Below are positions 44,384-53,730 of a stretch of 64,000 nt of DNA, one piece after another; position 1 is the stretch's first letter, and every line of letters starts with the position of its first letter. A program made the position numbers and the translations under genes. The stretch spans positions 62,001 to 126,000 of the forward strand of contig NZ_VTOU01000006.1 in assembly GCF_008274695.1 (NCBI RefSeq), written 5' to 3'. This stretch comes from Sphingomonas montanisoli (lineage in GTDB: Bacteria > Pseudomonadota > Alphaproteobacteria > Sphingomonadales > Sphingomonadaceae). A model generated the notes under the pieces. The model did not search any database. It saw only the letters and a program-made list of their open reading frames with translations, and had not been told where the DNA came from.

Positions 44384-45619
44384 TGTTTGGTCGCGGCTCT
44401 GGTCGGCGACTGGACCTGCCATGCTTGGGGGATCCACCACTCCGCCTACACCGTCGCTGCGTTCGCACCCGCCGAGCACGGCCTGCTGTTCGAGCCTGTC
44501 CTGCTATTCAAGGCGGCTCTTGCCGGTATTGCCTTCGGCTTTGCGAGCCTTGTCTTCGCCGAGGCCAATCATGCGCTGAGCGGCTGGCTCAAGAAGCTGA
44601 TGCCTTATGGTCCGGCACGCCCGGCGATCGGCGGCGTGGCCGTCATCGCGCTCACCTATCTTGTCGGCACGCGAGCCTATCTCGGACTCGGCGTCTGGAG
44701 CCTGATCCCCGGAGACCCGACCATCGCTGGCTTTTTCCAGCCCGGCCCGGACGGCTGGAGCTGGGCGGTCAAGATGCTGTTCACGGTCGTGACGTTGAGC
44801 GCTGGTTTCAAGGGCGGCGAGGTCACGCCGCTCTTCTTCATCGGCGCCGCGCTAGGTCATGCGCTCGCCGCACCGCTCGGTGTGCCAGTAGATCTGTTCG
44901 CGGCGCTCGGCTTCGTCGCGGTGTTCGCGGGCGCCGCCAACACGCCGCTCGCCTGCACGATCATGGGTATCGAGCTGTTCGGCGTGGACACGGCGGTTCC
45001 CCTCGCGGTGGCATGCTTCGTCGCCTATGTCTGCTCGGGGCATAACGGCATTTATCTGTCGCAGCGTGTCGCTGTGCCCAAGCGGTCGCGTGCCATCCTG
45101 CCGCCCGACATGACGCTGCGTGATGCCCGCGCACTGCGGGCCGCACCCGATTTTTCCAGTCTCTTCGCCCCCAGCAGCCAGGAACGCATATCCATGTCCG
45201 ACATTCATCATGTGACGCCGAGCGAAATCGGCATGATCCGCATCTACCTGAAGCCCAGCGATAAAGCGCCGAAGGGTGCATCCACATCACGCTGGGGCGC
45301 CAAACCGCTCTACCGGACGCTCGTCGCGCAGGCGAAGGCAGACGGCATCATGAACGCCGTCGCCCATCACACCCATTATGGCTATAGCAATCACGGCCCG
45401 TTGCGCGAGAACGGTGCGGAGATCGCCGACCCCCATCTGACGATGTGTGTCGAGCTGATCGGCCAGCGCGCGCAGCTCGAGGCTTTCTGCCGGGCGCACG
45501 GCGAGATGCTGACGACGAAGGTGATCGTATACAAGCATCTCGAGCATTGGAGCGTTGGCCCCGCCGGCGTCCGGCAAGATGACGCCGCACCGGAAGAACT
45601 GACAATGGAAGCGGAATGA
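44360..45619 (+). CDS. CLC-type channel fused to DUF190, 5'-truncated
   Basis: The frame starts at a GTG within the transposon repeat (MPVLCDAP); native sequence begins at 44384. It keeps the later helices of a CLC channel, including AGFKGGEVTPLFFIGAALGH, a form typical of fluoride-transporting CLC proteins, and lacks the first half with the selectivity loop. From about residue 285 a DUF190 domain follows (SEIGMIRIYLKPSDKA, then LYRTLVAQAKADGIMNA). With crcB nearby, fluoride export is the likely original job. The channel is probably non-functional; the DUF190 part is whole. Confidence 0.75.
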   Translation: MPVLCDAPCLVAALVGDWTCHAWGIHHSAYTVAAFAPAEHGLLFEPVLLFKAALAGIAFGFASLVFAEANHALSGWLKKLMPYGPARPAIGGVAVIALTYLVGTRAYLGLGVWSLIPGDPTIAGFFQPGPDGWSWAVKMLFTVVTLSAGFKGGEVTPLFFIGAALGHALAAPLGVPVDLFAALGFVAVFAGAANTPLACTIMGIELFGVDTAVPLAVACFVAYVCSGHNGIYLSQRVAVPKRSRAILPPDMTLRDARALRAAPDFSSLFAPSSQERISMSDIHHVTPSEIGMIRIYLKPSDKAPKGASTSRWGAKPLYRTLVAQAKADGIMNAVAHHTHYGYSNHGPLRENGAEIADPHLTMCVELIGQRAQLEAFCRAHGEMLTTKVIVYKHLEHWSVGPAGVRQDDAAPEELTMEAE

Positions 45620-46077
45620 GCAAGCGCGGGGCTCGTCCGATGGCATCCGCTGCCTCCGCATCCTGGATCGTCTGGGCTCTGCTCTCCGCCACCTTCGCGG
45701 CCATGACCGCGATCTTTGCCAAGATCGGTGTGGAGGGGATCGATTCCGATCTTGCCACATTCTTCCGCACGATCGTCATCATCGTCGTGCTCGGCGCGCT
45801 GCTGGGCGTGACCGGCAAGTTCCAGCCCATCGGTGACATCGGCCCGCGATCCTGGCTTTTCCTCGGGCTCTCTGGCCTCGCGACCGGCCTGTCCTGGCTC
45901 TGCTATTTCCGCGCACTCAAGATCGGCGACGCGGCACGTGTGGCGCCGATCGACAAGCTTAGCGTCGTCTTTGTCGCGATCATCGGCGTGACAGTGCTTG
46001 GCGAGCATCTCTCGCTGCGCGGATGGCTCGGCATCGTCCTGATTGGCGGCGGTGCGGTGCTGGTCGCTACGGCCTGA
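45616..46077 (+). CDS. single-domain EamA family transporter
   Basis: A 153-residue membrane protein with five helices and one EamA repeat (WALLSATFAAMTAIFAKIGV, then RVAPIDKLSVVFVAIIGVTV). Half-size EamA proteins act as dimers. It overlaps the preceding gene by ATGA, so it was probably cotranscribed with the CLC-DUF190 gene. Substrate unknown. Confidence 0.85.
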   Translation: MSKRGARPMASAASASWIVWALLSATFAAMTAIFAKIGVEGIDSDLATFFRTIVIIVVLGALLGVTGKFQPIGDIGPRSWLFLGLSGLATGLSWLCYFRALKIGDAARVAPIDKLSVVFVAIIGVTVLGEHLSLRGWLGIVLIGGGAVLVATA

Positions 46078-46119
46078 AACTCTTTTCGAACATGATCACA
46101 GGGAGACCGAAATGCGATT

Positions 46120-47952
46120 GTGAGATGGCTTGTGACGACGACGCTTTGTGTGGCAGCAAGCGCCGCCGGTGCCCGCCTACCAGCGCTCCAACGTCAACCG
46201 CCGCACAACGTCATCCTTGTGGTGATCGACGGTTTGCGGGGAAGGATCGTCACGCCGCAGACCGCGCCGGAAATTGCACGACTGCGCGACGCGGGGAGCT
46301 ATTTCCCCAACAGCCATTCGGTCTTTCCGACCTTCACCACCGCCAACGCTTCAGTGCTCGCAACCGGCCATCAGCTCGGCGACACGGGCGATTTCAGCAA
46401 CACAATCTACACCGCCAGACAGATCGCGAGCGCGGGCGGCAGCGTAACACCGTTTCTCGAAAATGACGCCGTGCTGGGCGAGCTCGACGCGGCATTCGGC
46501 GGCAATTATCTCGACGAGACGACGGTGCTGGAGGCTGCGCGCCAAGCCGGATACGGCACAGCCGCGATCGGGAAGCTCGGGCCAGCCCTGATCCAGGATC
46601 ATGTCGCCCGCGATGGTGCGACGACGATCATACTGGACGATACGACCGGACAGCATGGCGGCATCCCACTTTCGTCCGACATTGCCGCGAAATTGACCGC
46701 TGCAGGCCTGCCGCTCTCTACGCCAGGTCGCGGCGCCAATGGCAAATCGGGCGACTGCCGCACTCCGGGCACGATATCGGCCAACAATGCGCAGCAGGAC
46801 TTTTTTATAGATGCCACAACTAGAGTCGTCCTGCCGACATTGAAAGCGCGCAACCGGCCGTTCGCGATGGTGTTCTGGTCGCGCGATCCCGATGGCACCC
46901 AGCACAATCAGGGTGACAGCCTCAATCGGCTGACGCCCGGCATCAACGGACCGTCGACCTTCGCCGCGATCCGCAACGCCGATGGCGATCTTGGCAAGCT
47001 GCGTGCGGCGCTCGATCGGCTCGGCCTTGCGGCAACGACCGACATCATCGTCACCTCGGATCACGGCTTCTCGACCATCTCCAAGCAGAGCGGGAGCAGC
47101 CCATCGGCCAAACAAACATACACCGATGTGCCGCCCGGCCTCCTGCCGCCGGGCTTTCTCGCCCTTGATCTGGCAAACGCGCTGGATTTCCCAATCTTCG
47201 ATCCCGAAGCGCATGACAGCCGGCTTGCCGAAGGTGCCCATCCAAGCCGGGGCAATGCGCTGCTTGGCCCGGACCCGGCGAATCCCTGGCTCGTTGTGGC
47301 TGAAAACGGTGGCTCCGATCTGCTCTATCTGCCGACGCATGATCGTGCTCTCGCGGCGAGGACGATCAACGCAATGCTGGCACAGGACTATGTGAGCGGC
47401 ATTTTCGTCGATGATGCCCTTGGCGAATATGCGGGGACGCTGCCGCTCTCGGCAATCAACCTCAAAGGACGTGCTGCGACGCCGACGCCATCGATCGTCG
47501 TCAACTTCCGATCGACAAGTTCCGGCTGCGCGATACCGACCAATTGTCAGGTCGAAGTGGCCGACAGTAATCTGCAACAGGGCCAGGGAATGCATGGCAG
47601 TTTCGGGAGAGGCGACACTCTTAATTTTACTGCGGCGATCGGGCCGGACTTCCGCACCCGCTTTGTGGATGTTGCACCCGTCAGCAATGTGGACGTCGGT
47701 CGGACGATGCTGCACCTGCTTGGGTTAGCACCTCCGGCCAGCGGCAAACTCGTCGGGCGAGTCTTGGGCGAGGCGATGCCCGGCCAACCCATGCCGAAGA
47801 CACGCTCTCGCGAAATACGATCCAAACCTGCTGCCAATGGTCTGCGCACCACGCTGAGTTTTCAGGAAGTGGGCTCCATCCGCTATCTCGACGTAGGCGG
47901 TTTTGCCGGGCGAACCCTAGGCCTCGCTTCGCGGTCGAAGGTCGGCCAATGA
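46120..47952 (+). CDS. alkaline-phosphatase-superfamily phosphodiesterase-like protein
   Basis: A 610-residue protein of the alkaline phosphatase/nucleotide-pyrophosphatase superfamily. The first metal site is VILVVIDGLRG and the nucleophile lies in SVFPTFTTANASVLATGH (Thr); the second metal site is DIIVTSDHGFSTI. A hydrophobic N-terminus suggests export. GTG 46120 is the only start that fits, but the well-spaced ribosome site (GGGAGA) points to an ATG at 46112 that stops after three codons, so a start-region frameshift is possible. It overlaps uppP by ATGA. Confidence 0.8.
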   Translation: MRWLVTTTLCVAASAAGARLPALQRQPPHNVILVVIDGLRGRIVTPQTAPEIARLRDAGSYFPNSHSVFPTFTTANASVLATGHQLGDTGDFSNTIYTARQIASAGGSVTPFLENDAVLGELDAAFGGNYLDETTVLEAARQAGYGTAAIGKLGPALIQDHVARDGATTIILDDTTGQHGGIPLSSDIAAKLTAAGLPLSTPGRGANGKSGDCRTPGTISANNAQQDFFIDATTRVVLPTLKARNRPFAMVFWSRDPDGTQHNQGDSLNRLTPGINGPSTFAAIRNADGDLGKLRAALDRLGLAATTDIIVTSDHGFSTISKQSGSSPSAKQTYTDVPPGLLPPGFLALDLANALDFPIFDPEAHDSRLAEGAHPSRGNALLGPDPANPWLVVAENGGSDLLYLPTHDRALAARTINAMLAQDYVSGIFVDDALGEYAGTLPLSAINLKGRAATPTPSIVVNFRSTSSGCAIPTNCQVEVADSNLQQGQGMHGSFGRGDTLNFTAAIGPDFRTRFVDVAPVSNVDVGRTMLHLLGLAPPASGKLVGRVLGEAMPGQPMPKTRSREIRSKPAANGLRTTLSFQEVGSIRYLDVGGFAGRTLGLASRSKVGQ

Positions 47953-48758
47953 CGGGCGCGACTTCCCTTTTTGGACCGGTCATTCTCGGCATTGTCGAGG
48001 GTCTTACCGAGTTTATCCCGGTATCTTCCACCGGCCATCTCATTCTAGCCGAGCAGTTGATTGGATATCGTGGCGCTCAGGCCGGAATCGTTGAAGTCGT
48101 AATCCAGGTCGGTGCAATCCTTGCCATATGCTGGCTCTATCGTGCTCGCCTCTGGTCCGTCGCACGCGGTCTGCCGTCGGATTCGGACGCCCGGCGCTTT
48201 GCGCGCAACGTGATGATCGCTGTCGTGCCGACCGTCATCGTGGGGGGGTCAGCACATGATTTCATCAAGACCACGCTCTTCTCACCCCATGTCGTGGCGG
48301 TCAGTTTGACCTTGGGCGGTGCAGCTATCGTCGTGATCGAACGATGGGCTGCGCGACGAACGACTGAAGCCGACGTCGAGCATTTATCTGCATCGCGCGC
48401 GCTAGGCGTAGGTTTCTGCCAGTTGCTCTCGCTCATTCCGGGCGTGTCGCGATCGGGGGCGACGATCATGGGCGGCCTCGCGATCGGCATAGATCGGAAG
48501 ACAGCAACCGAATTCTCTTTCTTTCTTGCGATCCCCACGATGTTCGGAGCGGCGGCGCTCGACCTTTTCAAAAATCGCGACCTGATCTCGGCTGGCGACA
48601 TGATGGCAATAGTAGTCGGAACGATCGTCTCGTTCCTGGTCGCGATAATCGTTGTAAAATGGCTCGTCGAATTTGTCGGCCGCCATGGGTTCACTATATT
48701 CGGCTGGTACCGGATCGGCGCCGGCGTTGTGGCCTTGGCACTCCTGAACTGGCACTGA
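47949..48758 (+). CDS. uppP: undecaprenyl-diphosphate phosphatase UppP
   Basis: A 269-residue, eight-helix membrane phosphatase that recycles the cell-wall lipid carrier. The active-site motifs EGLTEFIPVSSTGHL (residues 17-31) and PGVSRSGAT (about 164) are intact. Overlaps the preceding phosphodiesterase by ATGA. Extra copies of uppP can give bacitracin tolerance; here it may act with the neighbouring hydrolase. Confidence 0.93.
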   Translation: MTGATSLFGPVILGIVEGLTEFIPVSSTGHLILAEQLIGYRGAQAGIVEVVIQVGAILAICWLYRARLWSVARGLPSDSDARRFARNVMIAVVPTVIVGGSAHDFIKTTLFSPHVVAVSLTLGGAAIVVIERWAARRTTEADVEHLSASRALGVGFCQLLSLIPGVSRSGATIMGGLAIGIDRKTATEFSFFLAIPTMFGAAALDLFKNRDLISAGDMMAIVVGTIVSFLVAIIVVKWLVEFVGRHGFTIFGWYRIGAGVVALALLNWH

Positions 48759-48871
48759 GTCGCGGAGTTCCAACAGAAGGGCGGCACCGAATAACGCGCA
48801 CGATCCGCTACTGGCACCAATTTTCGCGACAGTGCTTCAACGTCGCAGAGGATCGAAGGACGTTCCTCCCC

Positions 48872-49681
48872 TTAATGAGCCAAGAGAACCGGCATCGTCG
48901 CGTTGTCGAGCAAATGTCGGGTGGTCCCGCCGAGTAGCCATTCGATGAGCTGATTATGCCGATACGCTCCGCACACCAGCAGATCGGCGCCTGCCAACCC
49001 TGCTTCTTCAGCGATCTGCGCACCGATATTCGAACCGGGCTTCTTGTCCGCCTGACGCTGATCGATCGTGAGCCCCCCCAGGCCATTCTCGGCGAGCACA
49101 CCCTTCGAGTTTTGATCGCCGATATGCAGCGCAACGATGCGTCGGGCTGCTTCCAGCCAAGGCCGCGCGGCGACTAGCGCATGGTGTTCGGCACTCGTGT
49201 CGGCGATGCCGATGGCTACCGTGCCGAACCCGGTCCCGTCGCTGCCCGTAGGAGAGAGCGTATGGGGTATAAGTAGCAGCGGCTTGTCCAGACGCATCAA
49301 AGCAGCGTGAAATGCGTCGCCCGTGTCCATGTCGTGGTTTCGCACCATGACTAGCAGGTCAGCATCACGGGCAGCCTGCATCAGGCCTTCCTCCTCCTGA
49401 GCGACCAAGGTTCGCCATTGGATGGCGCTGCCGCCATGGTCGGACGACCATGCATCGAACGCGACCTTGATGGCCTTGCATTTGTCGCTCGCGGTTCCTT
49501 CGCGCGCTTCGCGCATGCGCTGGAACTCGATTTCCTCGCTGGCCGCGATGATGTGCTCGGGATCGACGACGATGTGCAGCGCCTCCAGTTCGGCGGAAGG
49601 CACCGCGATCGCCGCTCTGACGGTCGCATCCAGGCACGCTTCGACGCTGTCCGCCTGGTTGAGGATGGCTATGATCTTCAT
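48872..49681 (-). CDS. tandem universal stress protein
   Basis: A 269-residue UspA-family protein with two domains. The first begins MKIIAILNQADSVEACLDAT; the second ends with ADLLVCGAYRHNQLIEWLLGGTTRHLL, the G-x2-G-x9-G(S/T) nucleotide motif. The first domain's corresponding loop is degraded, so ATP would bind to the second only. It lies three bases downstream of crcB in the same direction, suggesting one operon. Confidence 0.88.
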   Translation of the reverse strand: MKIIAILNQADSVEACLDATVRAAIAVPSAELEALHIVVDPEHIIAASEEIEFQRMREAREGTASDKCKAIKVAFDAWSSDHGGSAIQWRTLVAQEEEGLMQAARDADLLVMVRNHDMDTGDAFHAALMRLDKPLLLIPHTLSPTGSDGTGFGTVAIGIADTSAEHHALVAARPWLEAARRIVALHIGDQNSKGVLAENGLGGLTIDQRQADKKPGSNIGAQIAEEAGLAGADLLVCGAYRHNQLIEWLLGGTTRHLLDNATMPVLLAH

Positions 49682-49684
49682 GGG

Positions 49685-50080
49685 TCAGTTCCGGATGAGG
49701 CGGGAAAGGGAAATCGGCGCGGAATAACCGAGCCACACGGCGAAAAGACAGAGAACTACGGAACATAGTATATTGGCGCCCGCGCGGACCGGGTCGCCTG
49801 CCTGGAGCAGTGCCAGCGTCTGGAGGCTGAAAGACGAAAACGTCGTATAGCCACCGCAGAAACCAACGAGCATGAAGAGGCGGAATTCAGGCGAGACCGC
49901 CCAGCGCCCGTCGGGCCCGGTGAGCGAAGCCAGCAACCCGATCATGAACGAGCCGCTGATATTGACTAGCACCGTTCCCCAAGGAAACATTTCACCGGTC
50001 CGCGCCACAATTGCGATGTTGATCCAGTAGCGCGTTAGCGATCCCAGGGCGCCGCCCAGCGCGACAAGCAGAGATGCCAT
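49685..50080 (-). CDS. crcB: fluoride exporter CrcB (Fluc)
   Basis: A 131-residue four-helix Fluc channel. Recognisable motifs: GGALGSLTRYWI, PWGTVLVNISGSFMIGLL (the conserved Asn) and GFCGGYTTFSSFSLQ (the Phe-box and the Na+ site). Start ATG 50080; a GTG one codon earlier is possible. I looked upstream for a fluoride riboswitch and did not find one. Together with the CLC-DUF190 gene it makes a fluoride-resistance set. Confidence 0.92.
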   Translation of the reverse strand: MASLLVALGGALGSLTRYWINIAIVARTGEMFPWGTVLVNISGSFMIGLLASLTGPDGRWAVSPEFRLFMLVGFCGGYTTFSSFSLQTLALLQAGDPVRAGANILCSVVLCLFAVWLGYSAPISLSRLIRN

Positions 50081-50266
50081 CACAGGCGCGATCCTGGCCG
50101 CGAATGTTGCGACTGGTCAATGTTCACTGTTCACCTCGTTCACCACCATATTGATTGCGCGGCTTGGCCTGCCGCTTCGGCAACGCGATACGACTATCAC
50201 AGATTGCTTCCCTTTAGGCATCAGCACGCGGTCGCTTAGGGGAGCGTGATCGGTTAATTGTGGCGC

Positions 50267-51664
50267 ATGAATTCAGCGTCTGAGCTTGCCCTTGCCTATT
50301 TGCTGTTCGAATGGACGATCCGCCTCGTCATGGTGGTCGTCATCCCGCTGCGGCGCCCGCCGGAAGCCGCGCGGAGCTGGTTGTTGCTGGTCCTGTTCCT
50401 GCCCGTACCCGCGCTCATTCTCTATCGCATGATCGGCCGAGCAGGCTTCCCGGCATGGCGGCGAGAGAGATTCGAGCGGACGGCTACGCAACGCGAGGCC
50501 ATTGCTACCGCGCTGGACAGTGGCGGGCAGGACACATTCCCGCTCCTGCGCCTTGCACGTCATCTCGGCGGATTTCCTGCATGCGATGGCAATGCCGTCA
50601 CTTTGTTTACGGACTATGACGCTACGATCGACGCGATGGTGGTCGCGATCGATGAGGCTGAAACGCGCGTCCATCTCCTGACGTATATTTTCGCCGACGA
50701 CCGCACCGGCACCAAGGTCGCACAGGCACTCGGACGTGCGAAGGCGCGGAGTGTCGACGTACGCGTGCTGGTCGATGCGCTGGGCTCCCGGCCTTGGGCA
50801 AAGCGGAGCATGGCGCTGCTGGCAGGCCTTGGCATCGACGCCCGGCTGGTTCTGCCGGTCCGCTTCGCCGTTTTGCGCCGCGCCCGGAGCGACCTGCGCA
50901 ACCACCGCAAGCTGTGCCTGATCGACGGGCAAGTAGGATTTGTAGGGTCGCAGAATATCGTCGATCGCGATTTCAAGCCGGGCATCGTCAATGATGAACT
51001 GGTCGCACGAGTGGAAGGGCCGGTCGTCGCTGCGCTCGACACAGTGTTCGCCAGCGACTGGTATATGGAAACCGAGCGAGCGATCGCCCCCTTGGCAATT
51101 CCGGGAGTCGCGGGCAGCGCAATCCTTCAGGCGATGCCCAGCGGCCCCGATTTCGGGGTGCCCGGATTCGAGCGGCTCCTGGTCGAACTGGTGCACGGCG
51201 CGGCGCAGCGTGTCGCGATCGTCTCGCCATATCTGATCCCCGACGAGGCGCTGCTGACCGCCATCAAAAATGCAACCGCACGAGGCGTCACGGTCGATCT
51301 GATCGTGTCGCAGGTCGTCGACCAGCGCCTCGTCAGCTTCGCGCAGCGATCCTATTATCAGGAGCTTCTGGAAGCCGGGGTGCGACTGCACCGATATCGC
51401 GACCATCTGCTCCACGCGAAGAATGTCTCGATCGACGGCGCGATCGGCATCATCGGTTCGAGCAATGCGGACGTGCGCTCGTTCATGCTCAATGCCGAGA
51501 TCAGCCTCATTCTTCACGATCCCGACGCCAGCGCCGAACTCGCCGCGATCCAGCAGGTCTATATCGACCGCAGCGAGCTTCTCACCCTGGACGGATGGAA
51601 GCGCCGCTCCATAGGCGCGCGCCTGCTCGAAAACCTGGCGCGACTCGTTAGCCCCCTGCTCTAG
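50267..51664 (+). CDS. phospholipase D/cardiolipin synthase family protein
   Basis: A 465-residue enzyme with two N-terminal membrane helices (LAYLLFEWTIRLVMVVVIPL, AARSWLLLVLFLPVPALILY) and two HKD motifs: HRKLCLID near residue 211 and HAKNVSID near 382. This layout is that of cardiolipin synthases (ClsA/B-like), which join phosphatidylglycerol molecules. ATG 50267 is chosen; TTG 50258 would add three residues. Its end overlaps the convergent DedA gene by 17 bp. Confidence 0.88.
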   Translation: MNSASELALAYLLFEWTIRLVMVVVIPLRRPPEAARSWLLLVLFLPVPALILYRMIGRAGFPAWRRERFERTATQREAIATALDSGGQDTFPLLRLARHLGGFPACDGNAVTLFTDYDATIDAMVVAIDEAETRVHLLTYIFADDRTGTKVAQALGRAKARSVDVRVLVDALGSRPWAKRSMALLAGLGIDARLVLPVRFAVLRRARSDLRNHRKLCLIDGQVGFVGSQNIVDRDFKPGIVNDELVARVEGPVVAALDTVFASDWYMETERAIAPLAIPGVAGSAILQAMPSGPDFGVPGFERLLVELVHGAAQRVAIVSPYLIPDEALLTAIKNATARGVTVDLIVSQVVDQRLVSFAQRSYYQELLEAGVRLHRYRDHLLHAKNVSIDGAIGIIGSSNADVRSFMLNAEISLILHDPDASAELAAIQQVYIDRSELLTLDGWKRRSIGARLLENLARLVSPLL

Positions 51665-52220
51665 CTTCGCGACGACCCCGGATGAGATGAATGGCCAAGC
51701 CGAAGATGATAGCGACAGCGACCAACGGAAGCAGGACATGCTCCACGGCGCGAACGTGGCCGAACATCGCCTCGATCGCCTGCCCGAACACATAGCCCAG
51801 ACTGATGAACACAGTAGCCCAAACCAGGGCCGCGACCGCGTTGATCAGGAGGAAGCGAGAAGCTGGCAGGCTGGTCGTGCCGATCGCGAGCGGACTGATC
51901 GAGCGCAGCCCGTAGAGGAATCGGAACGCGAAAACGAACAAAGTGGGATGACGCTCGAACGCGCCTAGCGCGCGCTGGAAACCCGGACGCGCCCGGATAC
52001 GTCGCACGTAGGAATGATTGCGAAAGTGGCGGCCGAGCGTGAAAAAGAGCTGGTCGGCGAGGAACGACCCAAGCGATGCCGCGAGAATAGCAGGCAGAAA
52101 CGCCAGTATGTCGCGATGAACCATGATTCCGCCGAGGACTACAACGGTTTCGCCCTCAATGCCGGCACCAAGACCGACCGCCCACAGGCCGTAGTCGGCG
52201 ATGAGATGCTCGAGGTTCAT
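51648..52220 (-). CDS. DedA-family membrane protein
   Basis: A 190-residue DedA/VTT-domain protein. Characteristic parts: GIEGETVVVLGGIMVHRDIL, GSFLADQLFFTLGRHFR and the FRFLYGLRSISPLAIGTTSL segment with the conserved Arg and Gly. DedA proteins are lipid-carrier or phospholipid flippases and proton-dependent transporters. Next to uppP and a cardiolipin synthase, a role in envelope lipid recycling is plausible. Confidence 0.9.
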   Translation of the reverse strand: MNLEHLIADYGLWAVGLGAGIEGETVVVLGGIMVHRDILAFLPAILAASLGSFLADQLFFTLGRHFRNHSYVRRIRARPGFQRALGAFERHPTLFVFAFRFLYGLRSISPLAIGTTSLPASRFLLINAVAALVWATVFISLGYVFGQAIEAMFGHVRAVEHVLLPLVAVAIIFGLAIHLIRGRREARAGG

Positions 52221-52293
52221 CAGCGATACTCAAAGAGCGGCATTACATCGCAGGGCTCTTCGTCTGGTGCGCGGGCTGATCGCAACTGACTCA

Positions 52294-53730
52294 TCAATTT
52301 GTCGTGGCCTGTCGTTGCACAACCGCGCCCGGAGCGTCGGGATCGCCGACACGGATCACAAGATAGCGCCGCTGCGCCGGCGTCGCGTCGGTCACGATCT
52401 GCCGGATCGGCCCTACGGCGTTGACGATGGCCGCTCCCGCTGGGTTGGTCATGAACTTGGCAAGCGGCTGGACCGCGCCCGTTCCATCGGGATTGGCGGC
52501 GAGGCCGAGCGTGAACGGCTGCTTGGGCGGCAGGCCGGCGACGGCCGCCTGCAGGATCTGGACCTGTCCCTGATCGAACAATGTGACCTGGCTCTGGCCC
52601 TGACCGGATAGGGTCAACTGCACCTTGCCGTTGGCTTTTTCGAGCGGGACGAGATTGGTCATGCCATCCCCTGAAGGCACCGCGCCGGGCACATAGGCGA
52701 CGCCCTGCGGCCCCTGTCCGATCGGGATCGTGGTGAGCAGGCGATTGGTAACGGTATCGATCACCGCGACGCCGTCGCCATTCTCCAACCCGACATAGAT
52801 ACGGCTGCCATCGCCCGATGGCCACAGGCCGTGCGGCAACGCGCCCACAGGAACGGTCGCAACCTGTTCGAAGCTATCGGTGCGGAAGACCTTGACGATA
52901 TTCTGCGTGCCGACTGTCACATAAGCGAACTGGCCGCGCGGCGTGCGGGCGATGTTCACGTGATTGGTGATCGCGCCGGTGTCGATGGACTTGAGCACCG
53001 CGAACGGTGGCTTGGCATCGAACACCATGACCTTGCCGACGTCCTTGAGCGTCAGCCAGACCTGCCTGCCGTCCGGCGTCGCAGCGATGTCGGGGCAGAA
53101 CGGGCTGTCCTGCTTTATACGCCCGACGATGCGCTTGGTGTGGGCGTCGATCACGACGGTCTCGGGCGAGAAGCTGGAGCAGACGTAACCGTATTTGCCG
53201 TTGGGTGAGAAGATCGTCATACCCGGCCCGTTTGGAACGGCGATCCGGCCGGTCTCCTTGAAGTTGCTGCCGTCGAGCACCGCGATATAGTCCTCGCCGC
53301 GCACGCTCACCCAGACCTCGCGGCCATCGGGACGGAAGAACGCTTCGTGCGGCGAGCGGCCGACGTAGGTCGTGTGCTTGATGGCGTTGGTGGCGGTGTC
53401 GATGAACGTCACCGAGTTAGACCCGATCGAGATGACCGCAAGCGTCCTGCCGTCGGGCGAGAAGCCCATGCCGTGGACAAGCAGCTGACCCTTGTAGAGC
53501 GGGCTGAGATTGGCGGGTGTCAGATCGCCGAGCTTGATCACGCCCAGCAGCCGATTGGTCGACGGATCGATGACCGAGACAGTGTTGGAGAACTGGTCCG
53601 AGGTGTAGAAGCGGTCCTGCGCGCTGATCGGGCGGTCGGGCTTTGCATTGGGAACCTGCTGCGCGAATGCCGTGCCGGTGAGCAGGCTAATCGCTGGCAG
53701 CACGGCGAGCACCATCGTGAAGGTCTTCAT
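52294..53730 (-). CDS. YncE-like seven-bladed beta-propeller protein
   Basis: A 478-residue secreted protein: signal peptide MKTFTMVLAVLPAISLLTGTAFA, then YVTN-type repeats (NTVSVIDPSTNRLLGVIKLG, VTFIDTATNAIKHTTYVG, VAVIDTVTNRLLTTIPIG) forming a propeller, and a C-terminal 120-residue extension (VQLTLSGQGQSQVTLFDQGQ). It overlaps the upstream DUF305 gene by ATGA. Such propellers often accompany metal or quinone-linked oxidation genes; the ligand is unknown. Confidence 0.85.
   Translation of the reverse strand: MKTFTMVLAVLPAISLLTGTAFAQQVPNAKPDRPISAQDRFYTSDQFSNTVSVIDPSTNRLLGVIKLGDLTPANLSPLYKGQLLVHGMGFSPDGRTLAVISIGSNSVTFIDTATNAIKHTTYVGRSPHEAFFRPDGREVWVSVRGEDYIAVLDGSNFKETGRIAVPNGPGMTIFSPNGKYGYVCSSFSPETVVIDAHTKRIVGRIKQDSPFCPDIAATPDGRQVWLTLKDVGKVMVFDAKPPFAVLKSIDTGAITNHVNIARTPRGQFAYVTVGTQNIVKVFRTDSFEQVATVPVGALPHGLWPSGDGSRIYVGLENGDGVAVIDTVTNRLLTTIPIGQGPQGVAYVPGAVPSGDGMTNLVPLEKANGKVQLTLSGQGQSQVTLFDQGQVQILQAAVAGLPPKQPFTLGLAANPDGTGAVQPLAKFMTNPAGAAIVNAVGPIRQIVTDATPAQRRYLVIRVGDPDAPGAVVQRQATTN

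Noticed and set aside
46351-47715. Long open frame opposite the phosphodiesterase-like gene
   Set aside because: The plus-strand protein has clear superfamily motifs; the antisense frame does not.
50084-50266. Fluoride riboswitch upstream of crcB
   Set aside because: I looked for the conserved GGxGATGG and AACCGCC elements in the 180 bases before crcB on both strands and did not see them. A covariance-model scan would be decisive.
50273-51793. Long open frame opposite the phospholipase-D-like gene
   Set aside because: Both HKD motifs are on the plus strand; the antisense frame has no recognisable content.
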